From positions 1 through 19,258 of the forward strand of contig CAYOWC010000066.1 in the NCBI GenBank assembly GCA_964407525.1: 19,258 nt of DNA. The letters run 5' to 3'. Every line of letters begins with the position of its first letter. Positions within the stretch are counted from its first letter, which is position 1. This DNA comes from DUZB01 sp964407525. Its GTDB lineage: Bacteria; Desulfobacterota; DSM-4660; Desulfatiglandales; Desulfatiglandaceae. Position numbers and translations under genes: made by a program. The notes beneath the pieces are model-generated. The model was not told the DNA's origin. It made no database searches and worked only from the letters and a program-made list of their open reading frames with translations. Positions 1-6,915 of this stretch are shown here, in pieces.

Positions 1-316
1 CGAAGGTGAAACTGTCTCCTAAAAATGCGATACGCCGTCCATTGGGTTTGCCGGGATTCGCCGATTCCCCTCTAAATCCATATTTATTCGTACTGTACTT
101 GACCTTGAAATCGTTGTGCTGGTGACTTCCTTTCCAACGGGGTACAAGCTTCCAGCCCAGTTTGCTGTCGTAGGCCATCAAACCGGGATCGAGGAGGTCG
201 GGTTCCTGTTTAGACTGTTTTTTATAACGAAGAACGAATTCGCAGAAGATCAGAGAAGCCAGGATGCTGCAGCATATAAGAATCAAAGCGAAAACAATCT
301 TTTTTCGTCCAGACAA
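1..316 (-). CDS. SGNH/GDSL-type hydrolase, membrane-anchored, 5' part only
   Basis: Minus-strand reading frame of 105 codons that runs off the left edge of the window. The chosen start is TTG at 316-314, preceded by AAAGGAG at 335-329; no ATG or GTG lies in frame nearby. Residues ~6-24 form one hydrophobic segment, so the protein is probably anchored in the inner membrane with the rest outside. The visible part ends in LGDSFTF (residues 99-105), the block I motif of SGNH hydrolases in which Ser102 would be the nucleophile; YGFRG shortly before it is usual for SGNH proteins linked to polysaccharide or alginate O-acetylation. The catalytic Asp/His block lies outside the window. The frame is open throughout and the motif is clear. 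The exact substrate and the start codon are less certain. Confidence 0.72.
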   Translation of the reverse strand, partial: MSGRKKIVFALILICCSILASLIFCEFVLRYKKQSKQEPDLLDPGLMAYDSKLGWKLVPRWKGSHQHNDFKVKYSTNKYGFRGESANPGKPNGRRIAFLGDSFTF

Positions 317-384
317 TTGTGAGGATGGCTCCTTTCTTCGCCGGTTTTTTACAAAGTGTCCTGTATTTTTCCTTTACATATCCC

Positions 385-560
385 CTAAAAGCTGCAAGTA
401 GCTTTTAGCTATTGGCCGTTAGCTTAAAGGATTCAAACATTTGAATGCCTTTTTACTACATTGAAGCTTTCATTTTTTTGATGCCAACCTAATGTAAGCA
501 TAAATAACCGATATCGTGCGGCTAATAGCTAATGACTAACCGCTAATTGCAGCTTTTTAG
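385..560. repeat. Imperfect inverted repeat pair with ~45 nt arms (GCTAATAGC-type)
   Basis: The left arm (about 385-429) begins CTAAAAGCTGCAAGTAGC. The reverse complement of the right arm (about 516-560) begins CTAAAAAGCTGCAATTAGC, and both continue with variants of TTAGCTATTRGCCGTTAGC. The right arm alone can fold as GCGGTTAGT / ATTAGCCGC with an 8 nt loop, allowing G-U pairs. The right arm overlaps the last codons of the neighbouring oxidoreductase gene. The spacer between the arms holds the hairpin at 426-454. It could be a MITE-like element or a chromosomal repeat unit. No open reading frame worth calling lies inside. Confidence 0.55.
426..454. terminator. Terminator-like hairpin between two minus-strand genes
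   Basis: AAAGG-ATTCAAA, a 2 nt centre, then TTTGAAT-G-CCTTTTT: about 12 paired bases with one bulged G. In practice the loop would open to a few more bases. The T run is better on the plus strand than on the minus strand, where transcription from the oxidoreductase would arrive. It may act in both directions. Its position, about 100 bp after the oxidoreductase stop and 110 bp before the SGNH gene start, fits a transcript boundary. Confidence 0.45.
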
Positions 561-1555
561 GTATCCAGATTCACGACCGTTCGGCCTTTCAGATGTCCTT
601 TCAGGATCAATGCAATTTTCTCGTTCAGTTCTTCCAGAGATATTTCAGTGCAGATATCTTCAAGCATACCCAGTTTCCATTCATCAGCCAGTTTTTGCCA
701 TACCTCCTTTCTTATGGACATGGGACAGCTCTGTGAATTGACCCCTGCGAGGGATACCCCTCTTAATATGAATGGGAATACCGTTATGGGGAGTTCAGGC
801 GAAGCCACATTCCCACAGCAGGTCACCACTCCTAATGGAAAGGTCGATTTTATGGCTGTTGCCAGGTATTCCCCTCCGACTGTGTCGACGGCGCCGGCCC
901 AGGTCGGGGGCAGGAGAGGGCGGTGGCTGTCTTTGGTAAATGCCTCCCTTGAGAGTATTTCTTTGACACCCAGTAACTTTAGATATCCTGCTGAATCAGC
1001 CTTTCCCGAAACGGCTGTCACTGAGTAGCCGAGTTTGCTTAGAATGGCTACTGCGATACTTCCCACACCACCGGTAGCTCCGGTAACCAGTACCGGCCCC
1101 TGTTCCGGCTTGACGGAGGCTGTCAATTTGCGCAGGGATAAACCTGCTGTAAAACCTGCGGTGCCGAATGTCATACTTTCTTTGAGTGTCAGACCGGAAG
1201 GCAGTTTCACTATCCAGTCTGCTGGAACACGAATCACCTGCCCGAATCCACCGGGGGTATTCATGCCCAAATCGTAACTGGTGCAAATAATGGAATCCCC
1301 TGGCTTGAACTGAGGGACGGAACTTTCTTCAATGACCCCTGCAGCATCAATTCCCGGTGTATGGGGATATGCTTTTGTGACGCCCCTGTTTCCTGTTGCC
1401 GAGAGGGCATCTTTATAATTCAAAGAGGAATATTTTACGCGTACGGTTACGTCTCCCGCGGGGAGATCTGATATGGTCCTTTCTTTGATATGGCCGGTAA
1501 ATGTTTTTTCGTCGGCTTCTTCTACGACGAAGGCATTAAAGGTTTCTTTTTTCAC
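557..1555 (-). CDS. acuI: YhdH/YhfP-family oxidoreductase (acryloyl-CoA reductase AcuI-like)
   Basis: Zinc-free medium-chain dehydrogenase/reductase of 332 aa, the normal length for the YhdH/YhfP/AcuI family. These enzymes reduce a polarised C=C bond with NADPH; AcuI converts acryloyl-CoA to propionyl-CoA. Visible marks are SSLNYKDAL (residues 43-51), HTPGIDAAG (65-73), GTAGFTA (131-137) and the nucleotide-binding VTGATGGVGS (157-166). Zinc-ligand cysteines of alcohol dehydrogenases are absent. The start is GTG at 1555-1553 with AGGAGGA six bases upstream. It is transcribed away from the decarboxylase operon across a 389 bp spacer, which suggests a possible link to propionate/acrylate or short-chain acid metabolism. 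The family call is firm; the physiological substrate is inferred and could be another enoyl-CoA or quinone. Confidence 0.87.
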   Translation of the reverse strand: MKKETFNAFVVEEADEKTFTGHIKERTISDLPAGDVTVRVKYSSLNYKDALSATGNRGVTKAYPHTPGIDAAGVIEESSVPQFKPGDSIICTSYDLGMNTPGGFGQVIRVPADWIVKLPSGLTLKESMTFGTAGFTAGLSLRKLTASVKPEQGPVLVTGATGGVGSIAVAILSKLGYSVTAVSGKADSAGYLKLLGVKEILSREAFTKDSHRPLLPPTWAGAVDTVGGEYLATAIKSTFPLGVVTCCGNVASPELPITVFPFILRGVSLAGVNSQSCPMSIRKEVWQKLADEWKLGMLEDICTEISLEELNEKIALILKGHLKGRTVVNLDT

Positions 1556-1944
1556 GGTAGTTCCTCCTGAAGAAATAGTATGGAGCAGAAAAGATCGGTT
1601 TCTACGATAACATAGATTTGCTTTGAACTGAAAGGGGATTTAATCACTGATTTTCGAACCAGATGGACTGAAAATTGGTAAATCGCCTGGAAAGGATGTG
1701 GACAGTATGTGATGTATTTACCGTAATATGGAATATGTATGCGTCCAGAATCTACTATACCGGACCAACAGACTCTGAGTATTGAAACCCCAAACCTGGT
1801 TTCTTGGTTGGGGAAAATCCGATTTTCATGCCCACTCGCTAAGAAGCTATTTTCCTTGACACGCAATACCATTCACATTATAGCTTTTCTCCATAAAAAA
1901 ACATGGGAATATGCCGTTGAGAATAAAATGAATGAGGTCTAAAC
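1556..1944. other. Intergenic region between divergent oxidoreductase and decarboxylase genes
   Basis: This spacer holds the AGGAGGA ribosome site of the minus-strand oxidoreductase at its left end and a strong plus-strand promoter at 1856-1884. A short hairpin, CCCCAA (1788-1793) with TTGGGG (1808-1813), lies in the middle; it has no useful T run and its role is unknown. I see no convincing sigma70 promoter for the oxidoreductase; TACTAT near its start is a possible -10 with a poor -35. No gene is supported here. Confidence 0.5.
1856..1884 (+). promoter_or_regulatory. Sigma70-type promoter of the decarboxylase operon
   Basis: A perfect -35 TTGACA (1856-1861), a 17 nt spacer and TATAGC (1879-1884, 4 of 6 to consensus) sit 60 bp before the gamma subunit start. 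The perfect -35 and ideal spacing make this the best promoter in the window. Expected transcription starts at about 1890-1893. Confidence 0.72.
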
Positions 1945-2223
1945 ATGATTATTGCAGGATTAAAACTGGCCTTGTTAGGCATGGGCGCGGTGGGCATCTT
2001 TCTTATCATACTTATTATGCTTATCAAACTGTCTTTCAAGCTTTTCGGCTCGCTGAGTGCGCATGAGCTACTCGAGATGGAAGCTGCTGAACGAAAAAGG
2101 TTCAGGAAAGAACCTGGAGAAAGTAAGGTCCTGGCAGCCGTCATCACCGCGGCTATTGCGGCCCATCGTGCCCGCAAGCTTCGGATACGTTTCGTTACTG
2201 GTCCTGGTGGAAAAACAGCTTGA
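1945..2223 (+). CDS. OadG-family gamma subunit of Na+-pumping decarboxylase
   Basis: Small protein of 92 aa with one N-terminal transmembrane helix (about residues 5-32) and a charged cytoplasmic tail containing HELLEMEAAERKRF and a short AVITAAIAAHRARK segment. That layout is typical of OadG/GcdG-like subunits, which hold the alpha and beta subunits together at the membrane. It is first in the gamma-alpha-beta cluster, directly after the strong promoter; GAGGT precedes the ATG. Sequence identity in this family is low, so the call rests on size, topology, the tail pattern and the neighbouring alpha and beta genes. The 142 bp between its stop and the alpha subunit start hold no other gene. Confidence 0.78.
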   Translation: MIIAGLKLALLGMGAVGIFLIILIMLIKLSFKLFGSLSAHELLEMEAAERKRFRKEPGESKVLAAVITAAIAAHRARKLRIRFVTGPGGKTA

Positions 2224-2365
2224 AAAGCGACGCATTTCACGGGCCGTGATGAACTGGGAAAAACGATCATGCCTTTTGAATATACCCTATCATTCAAATT
2301 TAACACATTTTGGGTTCTTCATGGAAATGGGGAGCTGAGAAAAAATTGAGAGGTCCTGTCTTATT

Positions 2366-4159
2366 ATGAAAAAAATACGTTTTATGGATACGTCCCTGCG
2401 TGACGGGTTCCAGTCGGTCTTTGGCGCCCGCGCACTGACAGATGACTTCATACCTGCTGTGCAAGTCGCCGTGGATGCGGGGATCGACTACCTTGAGGCA
2501 GGCGGTGGTGCACGTTTTCAAAGCCTTTTCATGTACTGTGGTGAGTCCGCATTTGACATGATGGATCGGTTCCGTGCTGCGGCAGGTGGCAAGGCAAGGC
2601 TCCAGACGCTGGCCCGGGGAATAAACGTGGTGGCCCTTTCCGCGCAACCTAAAGACATGATTGATCTTCATGCCAGGATGTTCAAAAAACACGGTATGAC
2701 CCATATCCGGAATTTTGACGCCCTTAATGATGTTCGGAACCTCACCTATTCGGGAACGTGCATCAAGAATGCAGGGCTTCACCATCAGGTAGTGGTGAGT
2801 ATGATGGAGCTGCCCCCGGGCTGCAGCGGAGCCCATGATGTGGACTTCTACATAAAAACCCTCCGGGAGATCCTTGATTCTGGGTTGCCTTACGATTCCA
2901 TCTGCTTTAAAGACGCTTCCGGCACGTCCAATCCCAGAAAGGTATATGATACCGTAAAGGCCGCACGTAAATTGCTGGGCAATGACGAAGTGATCTGGGT
3001 GCACACCCATGAAACCGCCGGGGTAGGATTACTGCAATATCAGGCGGCCATAGAGGCAGGATGTGACGGGGTCGATCTTGCTCGTTCCCCGTTGTCGGGG
3101 GGGACCTGTCAGCCTGATATTCTATCCATGTGGCATGCGCTCAAAGGAACTGATTACACACTGGATATTGATGTTGCCAGGATAATGGAGGCGAACCGGG
3201 TGCTTGAGGAGTGCCTCAAGGATTACTTTTTCCCTTCTGAAGCTCGTCAGGTCTCTTCCGAGGTTATTTTGTCTCCCATGCCGGGAGGGGCGTTAACGGC
3301 AAACACCATGATGATGAGAGATACAGGAACACTTGACTTGTATCCAAAAGTAATTGAAGCCATGTCCGAATGCGTGGCCAGGGGTGGGTTCGGTACGTCG
3401 GTTACGCCGGTATCGCAGTTTTATTTCCAGCAGGCCTATGCAAACGTGACGCAAGGCCCATGGAAAAAGATTACAGACGGGTACGGAAACATGGTACTGG
3501 GATATTTTGGTCGTACCCCCGTTGAACCTGACGCTGAAATCGTCCATCTGGCGGAACAGCAACTAGGAAAACCCGTATTCAAGGGTGATCCCCTGGATGT
3601 GATTGAACCAGGGATACCGAAGGCAAGGGCAGTTCTTGAAAAAGAAAAACTGCCGGTTACCGATGAAAACATTTTCATCATAGGCGCCCTGGCAACTCCA
3701 AGTGGAAATAAAGGGCTTGATTTCTTAAAAGGAAAAATGACCATCAATGTCCGGAAAATACTCGGAAAGCAAGAAGAAGAGACGCAGGTGGATCAACAGA
3801 TTTATCCTGACGTGGGGAGAAATACGGGGCCTTCCAATTACAAGGTGACCGTAGAAGGCAAGGTATTTCAGGTCATCGTGGAGGAGTCGTCAGGCGATGT
3901 GAAGAGCGTAGAGCCAGTTCCCAGCCAAACTGTGAAACCGAAGGCAAAGATTGAAGTACGGGCCAAATTGCAGGGTATCGTATCCCAGGTATTTGTCTCC
4001 CCAGGAGATTATGTGAACAAGGGTGATTCGATGATGATTCTTGAGGCCATGAAAATGGAAACACCTGTGGTTGCGCCGAGGGACGGAACAGTGGTCAGCA
4101 TTAAAGTGGAAAAAGGGCAGGTGGTAAAAACCGGGCAACTGGTGGTGACCTTGTCGTAG
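2366..4159 (+). CDS. Biotin-dependent carboxyltransferase/decarboxylase alpha subunit (OadA/PycB type)
   Basis: A 597-aa protein with an N-terminal TIM-barrel carboxyltransferase domain (about 1-290), a conserved PYC/OADA domain (about 300-465, with KITDGYGNMVLGYFGRTP at 368-385) and a C-terminal biotin carrier (about 528-597) with biotinyl Lys563 in EAMKMET. Likely metal ligands are Asp8 in MDTSLRDGFQS and His213/His215 in VHTHETAG; Lys182 in KDASG matches the carboxylated lysine. This class handles 2-oxo acids such as oxaloacetate/pyruvate, unlike the acyl-CoA class MmdA/GcdA. The N-terminal motif differs from the usual DT-x-x-RDAHQS, and GGARFQSLFMYCGE replaces the common GGATFD region, so it is a divergent branch with open substrate. 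No biotin carboxylase gene is nearby, which favours a decarboxylase or transcarboxylase role. The beta subunit starts 15 bp downstream. Confidence 0.87.
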   Translation: MKKIRFMDTSLRDGFQSVFGARALTDDFIPAVQVAVDAGIDYLEAGGGARFQSLFMYCGESAFDMMDRFRAAAGGKARLQTLARGINVVALSAQPKDMIDLHARMFKKHGMTHIRNFDALNDVRNLTYSGTCIKNAGLHHQVVVSMMELPPGCSGAHDVDFYIKTLREILDSGLPYDSICFKDASGTSNPRKVYDTVKAARKLLGNDEVIWVHTHETAGVGLLQYQAAIEAGCDGVDLARSPLSGGTCQPDILSMWHALKGTDYTLDIDVARIMEANRVLEECLKDYFFPSEARQVSSEVILSPMPGGALTANTMMMRDTGTLDLYPKVIEAMSECVARGGFGTSVTPVSQFYFQQAYANVTQGPWKKITDGYGNMVLGYFGRTPVEPDAEIVHLAEQQLGKPVFKGDPLDVIEPGIPKARAVLEKEKLPVTDENIFIIGALATPSGNKGLDFLKGKMTINVRKILGKQEEETQVDQQIYPDVGRNTGPSNYKVTVEGKVFQVIVEESSGDVKSVEPVPSQTVKPKAKIEVRAKLQGIVSQVFVSPGDYVNKGDSMMILEAMKMETPVVAPRDGTVVSIKVEKGQVVKTGQLVVTLS

Positions 4160-4174
4160 GTGGGAGTATAAAGA

Positions 4175-5458
4175 ATGAAAAGCAAATCTCTTGTACTGTG
4201 TTTCCTGCTCCTGTTGGCAGTTCTCTTTGCTGCACCGGCTCAGGCCGGGTCTCCAGGGGCCACGCAGGAAATCGTGCCTCCTCTGGGAGATATGATCTCG
4301 CAATTCATTCAGTCCACCGGGATTTATGCCTATATTTGCCCTGCCTCCGGAAAATGGACGGACGGTGTAGGCGGCATCTTTATGGTGGGTATCGGTCTTC
4401 TCCTGTTATTTCTTGCCATCAGGAAAGAGTTTGAGCCCCTGATCCTTGTGCCCCTGGGGTTCGGATGTATCCTGGCCAATATCCCAATGGCGGGACTCAA
4501 CGATCCCGGGGGCATTCTCTATTACATTTATGAAGTCGGCATAAAAACCGGCGTCCTTCCCCTGATGGTCTTTATGGGTGTGGGCGCCATGACTGATTTT
4601 GGCCCGATGATTGCCAATCCGAAGACCGCGATTCTGGGGGGAGCTGCCCAGTTCGGCATATTCAGTACACTCATAGGCGCCTTGCTGTTGTCTGAATGGG
4701 TTCCGGGGATACATTTCGATCTTTTCGATGCTGCTTCCATTGGGATCATAGGAGGGGCTGATGGTCCTACGGCAATTTTTCTTTCGAGCCGGCTTTCCCC
4801 ACATCTGCTGGGTCCCATTGCTATTGCGGCATACTCATACATGGCTCTTGTTCCCATCATACAGCCACCCATCATGCGGTTGTTAACCAGTTCGGAAGAA
4901 CGAAAAATCCGAATGAACCAATTGAGATACGTGGGGAAAACTGAAAAGATAATATATCCCATGCTGGTTCTCGGGTTGTGCCTTTTGCTTCTTCCTTCAG
5001 CGGCGCCTCTTATCGGATTCTTCATGTTTGGGAACCTGATGCGGGAATGTGGGGTGGTGGATCGTCTCTCAAAGACGACTCAAAACGCCTTGATAAATAT
5101 TGTTACCATTCTGCTCGGCCTCGGGGTTGGATCCAGGCTGACATCGGAAAATTTTCTGAATGTTGGAACGTTGAGCATCCTGCTTTTGGGCGCTATCGCT
5201 TTCAGTATCGGTACCGCATCAGGGATTTTGATGGCCAAGCTCATGAATGTGTTCCTGCGAACCAAGATCAATCCGCTTATAGGTTCTGCCGGGGTATCGG
5301 CCGTGCCAATGGCCGCGCGTGTGAGCCAGAAGTTGGGAATGGAAGCCGATTCTGAAAATATGCTGCTGATGTACGCCATGGGGCCCAACGTATCCGGGGT
5401 GATTGGATCTGCTGTCGCCGCTGGAGTTCTATTAACCCTGAAAAATTTTGTCACATGA
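4175..5458 (+). CDS. oadB: Na+-transporting decarboxylase beta subunit (OadB/GcdB/MmdB)
   Basis: Integral membrane protein of 427 aa that removes CO2 from carboxybiotin and exports Na+. The family's key residues are present with constant spacing relative to Klebsiella OadB: Asp196 in IGGADGPTAIF (Asp203 there), Asn366 and Ser375 in NPLIGSAGVSAVPMAARV (Asn373 and Ser382). About nine to ten hydrophobic segments are visible. The first ~24 residues (KSKSLVLCFLLLLAVLFAAPAQA) look like a cleavable signal peptide or an added helix. GGTGGGAG precedes the ATG, 15 bp after the alpha subunit stop. The sequence alone cannot separate OadB, GcdB and MmdB; the alpha subunit class points to a 2-oxo acid. Confidence 0.93.
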   Translation: MKSKSLVLCFLLLLAVLFAAPAQAGSPGATQEIVPPLGDMISQFIQSTGIYAYICPASGKWTDGVGGIFMVGIGLLLLFLAIRKEFEPLILVPLGFGCILANIPMAGLNDPGGILYYIYEVGIKTGVLPLMVFMGVGAMTDFGPMIANPKTAILGGAAQFGIFSTLIGALLLSEWVPGIHFDLFDAASIGIIGGADGPTAIFLSSRLSPHLLGPIAIAAYSYMALVPIIQPPIMRLLTSSEERKIRMNQLRYVGKTEKIIYPMLVLGLCLLLLPSAAPLIGFFMFGNLMRECGVVDRLSKTTQNALINIVTILLGLGVGSRLTSENFLNVGTLSILLLGAIAFSIGTASGILMAKLMNVFLRTKINPLIGSAGVSAVPMAARVSQKLGMEADSENMLLMYAMGPNVSGVIGSAVAAGVLLTLKNFVT

Positions 5459-5551
5459 GATAGTGCCCATCCATTAATGGAAACGGGATAGATCCTCTGC
5501 CGGTAAAGGGGTTCATTTGCATAGAAGTGCACAGACTGAAGGAGAAAATAT

Positions 5552-5860
5552 ATGACGATACGTGTTCTCATGACCCGACGGTTTCCCTCGTTGCATGGAG
5601 GGCATGGAGCAGAACTGCTGCCGCACCTTTCTAGCATGTTGACCGAGGTAAGGACGATGGCTCTATATCAGCCCGGGTATATTTCGGGAGAAACCATGCG
5701 AAATATAGACGATCCTAACGAATATCTGGTAATCAGTACCTGGAGAACCATTGAAGACTGGAACAGGTGGTTTGCAGATAAGAAGAGAGAGGAACTTGAA
5801 GGAAAGATCGATGCTCTCCTGGGTTCTCAAACCCTATATAAGGTGTATTCTTATGAATAG
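5552..5860 (+). CDS. ABM-domain (antibiotic biosynthesis monooxygenase-like) protein
   Basis: A 102-aa protein spanning one dimeric alpha/beta-barrel (ABM, PF03992-type) domain: an N-terminal strand IRVLMTRRF, a helix, QPGYISGETMRN, then YLVISTWRTIEDWNRWFADKKR, the usual order in this family. Members include heme-degrading and quinol monooxygenases as well as proteins without known activity; nothing here identifies a substrate. GAAGGAG lies ahead of the ATG. It follows the beta subunit by 93 bp on the same strand and may be a late member of that operon, though functional linkage is unproven. Its stop faces the stop of the minus-strand TPR gene across only 26 bp, with no clear terminator between. 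Confidence 0.8.
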   Translation: MTIRVLMTRRFPSLHGGHGAELLPHLSSMLTEVRTMALYQPGYISGETMRNIDDPNEYLVISTWRTIEDWNRWFADKKREELEGKIDALLGSQTLYKVYSYE

Positions 5861-5886
5861 AGGAGCTGAATTCAGGAAGCAAGCGT

Positions 5887-6486
5887 CTATGGCGAAATTT
5901 TCTTTTTAAGCCCCTGGATCATGTCCATGAGAAGGTCACCATTGGGCGATACAGCAAGCGGGTTTACTTCCAGAAGTCCTTCCCATGCCTTGATGGCTTT
6001 TTCAGGTTCGTGCAAATCATGCAGAAGAACAACGCCTTTATTGAATCGCGACACTTCGTGGGCCGGGTCTGCCTGAATGGCTCTATCAAAAGCGCTGATT
6101 GCGTCCAACGGTTGACCGTTGCGGCGATACATGACTCCCAGGTCGGTCAGTACGCCGGGGTTTTTCGGGTCGATTTCCACGGATTGATTATATGCCCCGA
6201 TCGCCTTTTTGACCTGGTTGGTGTCAAAATACAGGTTTCCTAATTGCACCCATGCTTCAACATTAAGGGGTAAGAGAGAGACTTCTTTCTCAAGAGAAAT
6301 TATCCTGTTTGCCTGGTCATTGGAGATTTCGAGGTTTTGAAGATTCTTTCCCGGGGCCTTTACCGATAAACCGTCTGTAGAACCGGTTTTGTAGGCGTTG
6401 AAAATAATCCCGCCAAGAAATCCTGCTGCAAGTGCTACAAAAGCAACAATAAACATAGTCTGTTTCTTTACATATTTGCTCTTCAT
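5887..6486 (-). CDS. Membrane-anchored TPR protein
   Basis: A 199-aa protein with an N-terminal transmembrane helix (about 11-31) and about three TPR units (roughly 76-109, 110-143, 144-177; typical AWVQLGNLYFDTNQVKKAI and PGVLTDLGVMYRRNGQPLDAI). The domain order resembles the C-terminal part of CcmH/NrfG-like cytochrome c assembly factors, but other cytochrome c genes are absent. I chose ATG at 6486 because AAGGTG lies just ahead of it; a GTG two codons earlier (6492) is possible but has no good ribosome site. It is the last gene of the minus-strand DUF2318/ABC operon. It would be an extracytoplasmic scaffold for the proteins encoded upstream; that role is inferred from context only. Confidence 0.82.
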   Translation of the reverse strand: MKSKYVKKQTMFIVAFVALAAGFLGGIIFNAYKTGSTDGLSVKAPGKNLQNLEISNDQANRIISLEKEVSLLPLNVEAWVQLGNLYFDTNQVKKAIGAYNQSVEIDPKNPGVLTDLGVMYRRNGQPLDAISAFDRAIQADPAHEVSRFNKGVVLLHDLHEPEKAIKAWEGLLEVNPLAVSPNGDLLMDMIQGLKKKISP

Positions 6487-6525
6487 GTTCACCTTTTTTT
6501 AACCGTTGTTCAGTGGAATAAAGGC

Positions 6526-6783
6526 TCAACGACAACAAGAATGGATATCGCCTTCATTTCTTTTGAGCTTCTCCAGATAGCGTGCCCACCATCCTTTCTT
6601 TTTCCCTGGGTTTTTGCCTGTAAATCGGTGCACATCTCCTTTGAAAGTATTGAGGCAGGTTTCCGAGCAGAAATGATAAGGGTTCCCCATATAGGCCAAT
6701 GAGATTTTGGATTGTTCTGGTATAATTTCCATCCTGCACACCGGATCTATGACTGTATTTGCTCTTTTTTTGCTATTTTGCAT
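6526..6783 (-). CDS. YHS-domain metal-binding protein with Cys-Cys tail
   Basis: An 85-aa protein with a YHS domain at about 11-55: DPVCRMEI (Cys16), YMGNPYHFCSETC (Cys39, Cys43), then LNTF. YHS/TRASH-type domains bind metal, often copper or other soft metals, and occur beside or within metal-transport ATPases. After a basic linker with GWW the protein ends in HSCCR (Cys83, Cys84), outside the domain. It has no signal peptide and is presumably cytoplasmic. The ribosome site ahead of the ATG is weak (AAGAAGA). It lies 39 bp before the TPR gene and 132 bp after the HMA gene. The Cys-Cys ending also occurs in the HMA protein encoded just upstream. Confidence 0.85.
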   Translation of the reverse strand: MQNSKKRANTVIDPVCRMEIIPEQSKISLAYMGNPYHFCSETCLNTFKGDVHRFTGKNPGKKKGWWARYLEKLKRNEGDIHSCCR

Positions 6784-6806
6784 TTTAAGATCTTCTTTCG
6801 TGAGAA

Positions 6807-6838
6807 ACCCGTTCCAACCTCTCAGGGTTAGAACGGGT
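6807..6838. other. Intercistronic hairpin between HMA and YHS genes
   Basis: ACCCGTTC (6807-6814) pairs with GAACGGGT (6831-6838), extended inward by AACC/GGTT after one mismatch. Another, smaller hairpin, CCCCG/CGGGG, lies at 6882-6897. Neither is followed by a clear T run on the minus strand, so they may be processing or attenuation elements that set different levels for the distal YHS and TPR genes rather than full terminators. Confidence 0.4.
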
Positions 6839-6915
6839 GTAACCTAAGACTGTTGGTTGCCGAGATTTCTATCCAATGTGGCCCCGCTTACACGGGGAAT
6901 GAAGGATTATGGAAA

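Noticed and set aside
1552..1872. Minus-strand 106-aa open frame upstream of the AcuI-like gene
   Set aside because: Overlaps the true gene's ribosome site and start, lacks its own ribosome site and has no family resemblance.
2276..2297. TTTGAAT/ATTCAAA inverted pair between gamma and alpha subunit genes
   Set aside because: A weak AT-rich 7 bp stem without T run; likely chance in an AT-rich gap.
2300..3010. Minus-strand 236-aa open frame antisense to the alpha subunit
   Set aside because: Lies fully opposite a clear enzyme gene and shows no motif.
6882..6897. CCCCG/CGGGG hairpin as a terminator after the HMA gene
   Set aside because: Five base pairs only and no T run on the minus strand, while the same operon appears to continue downstream.
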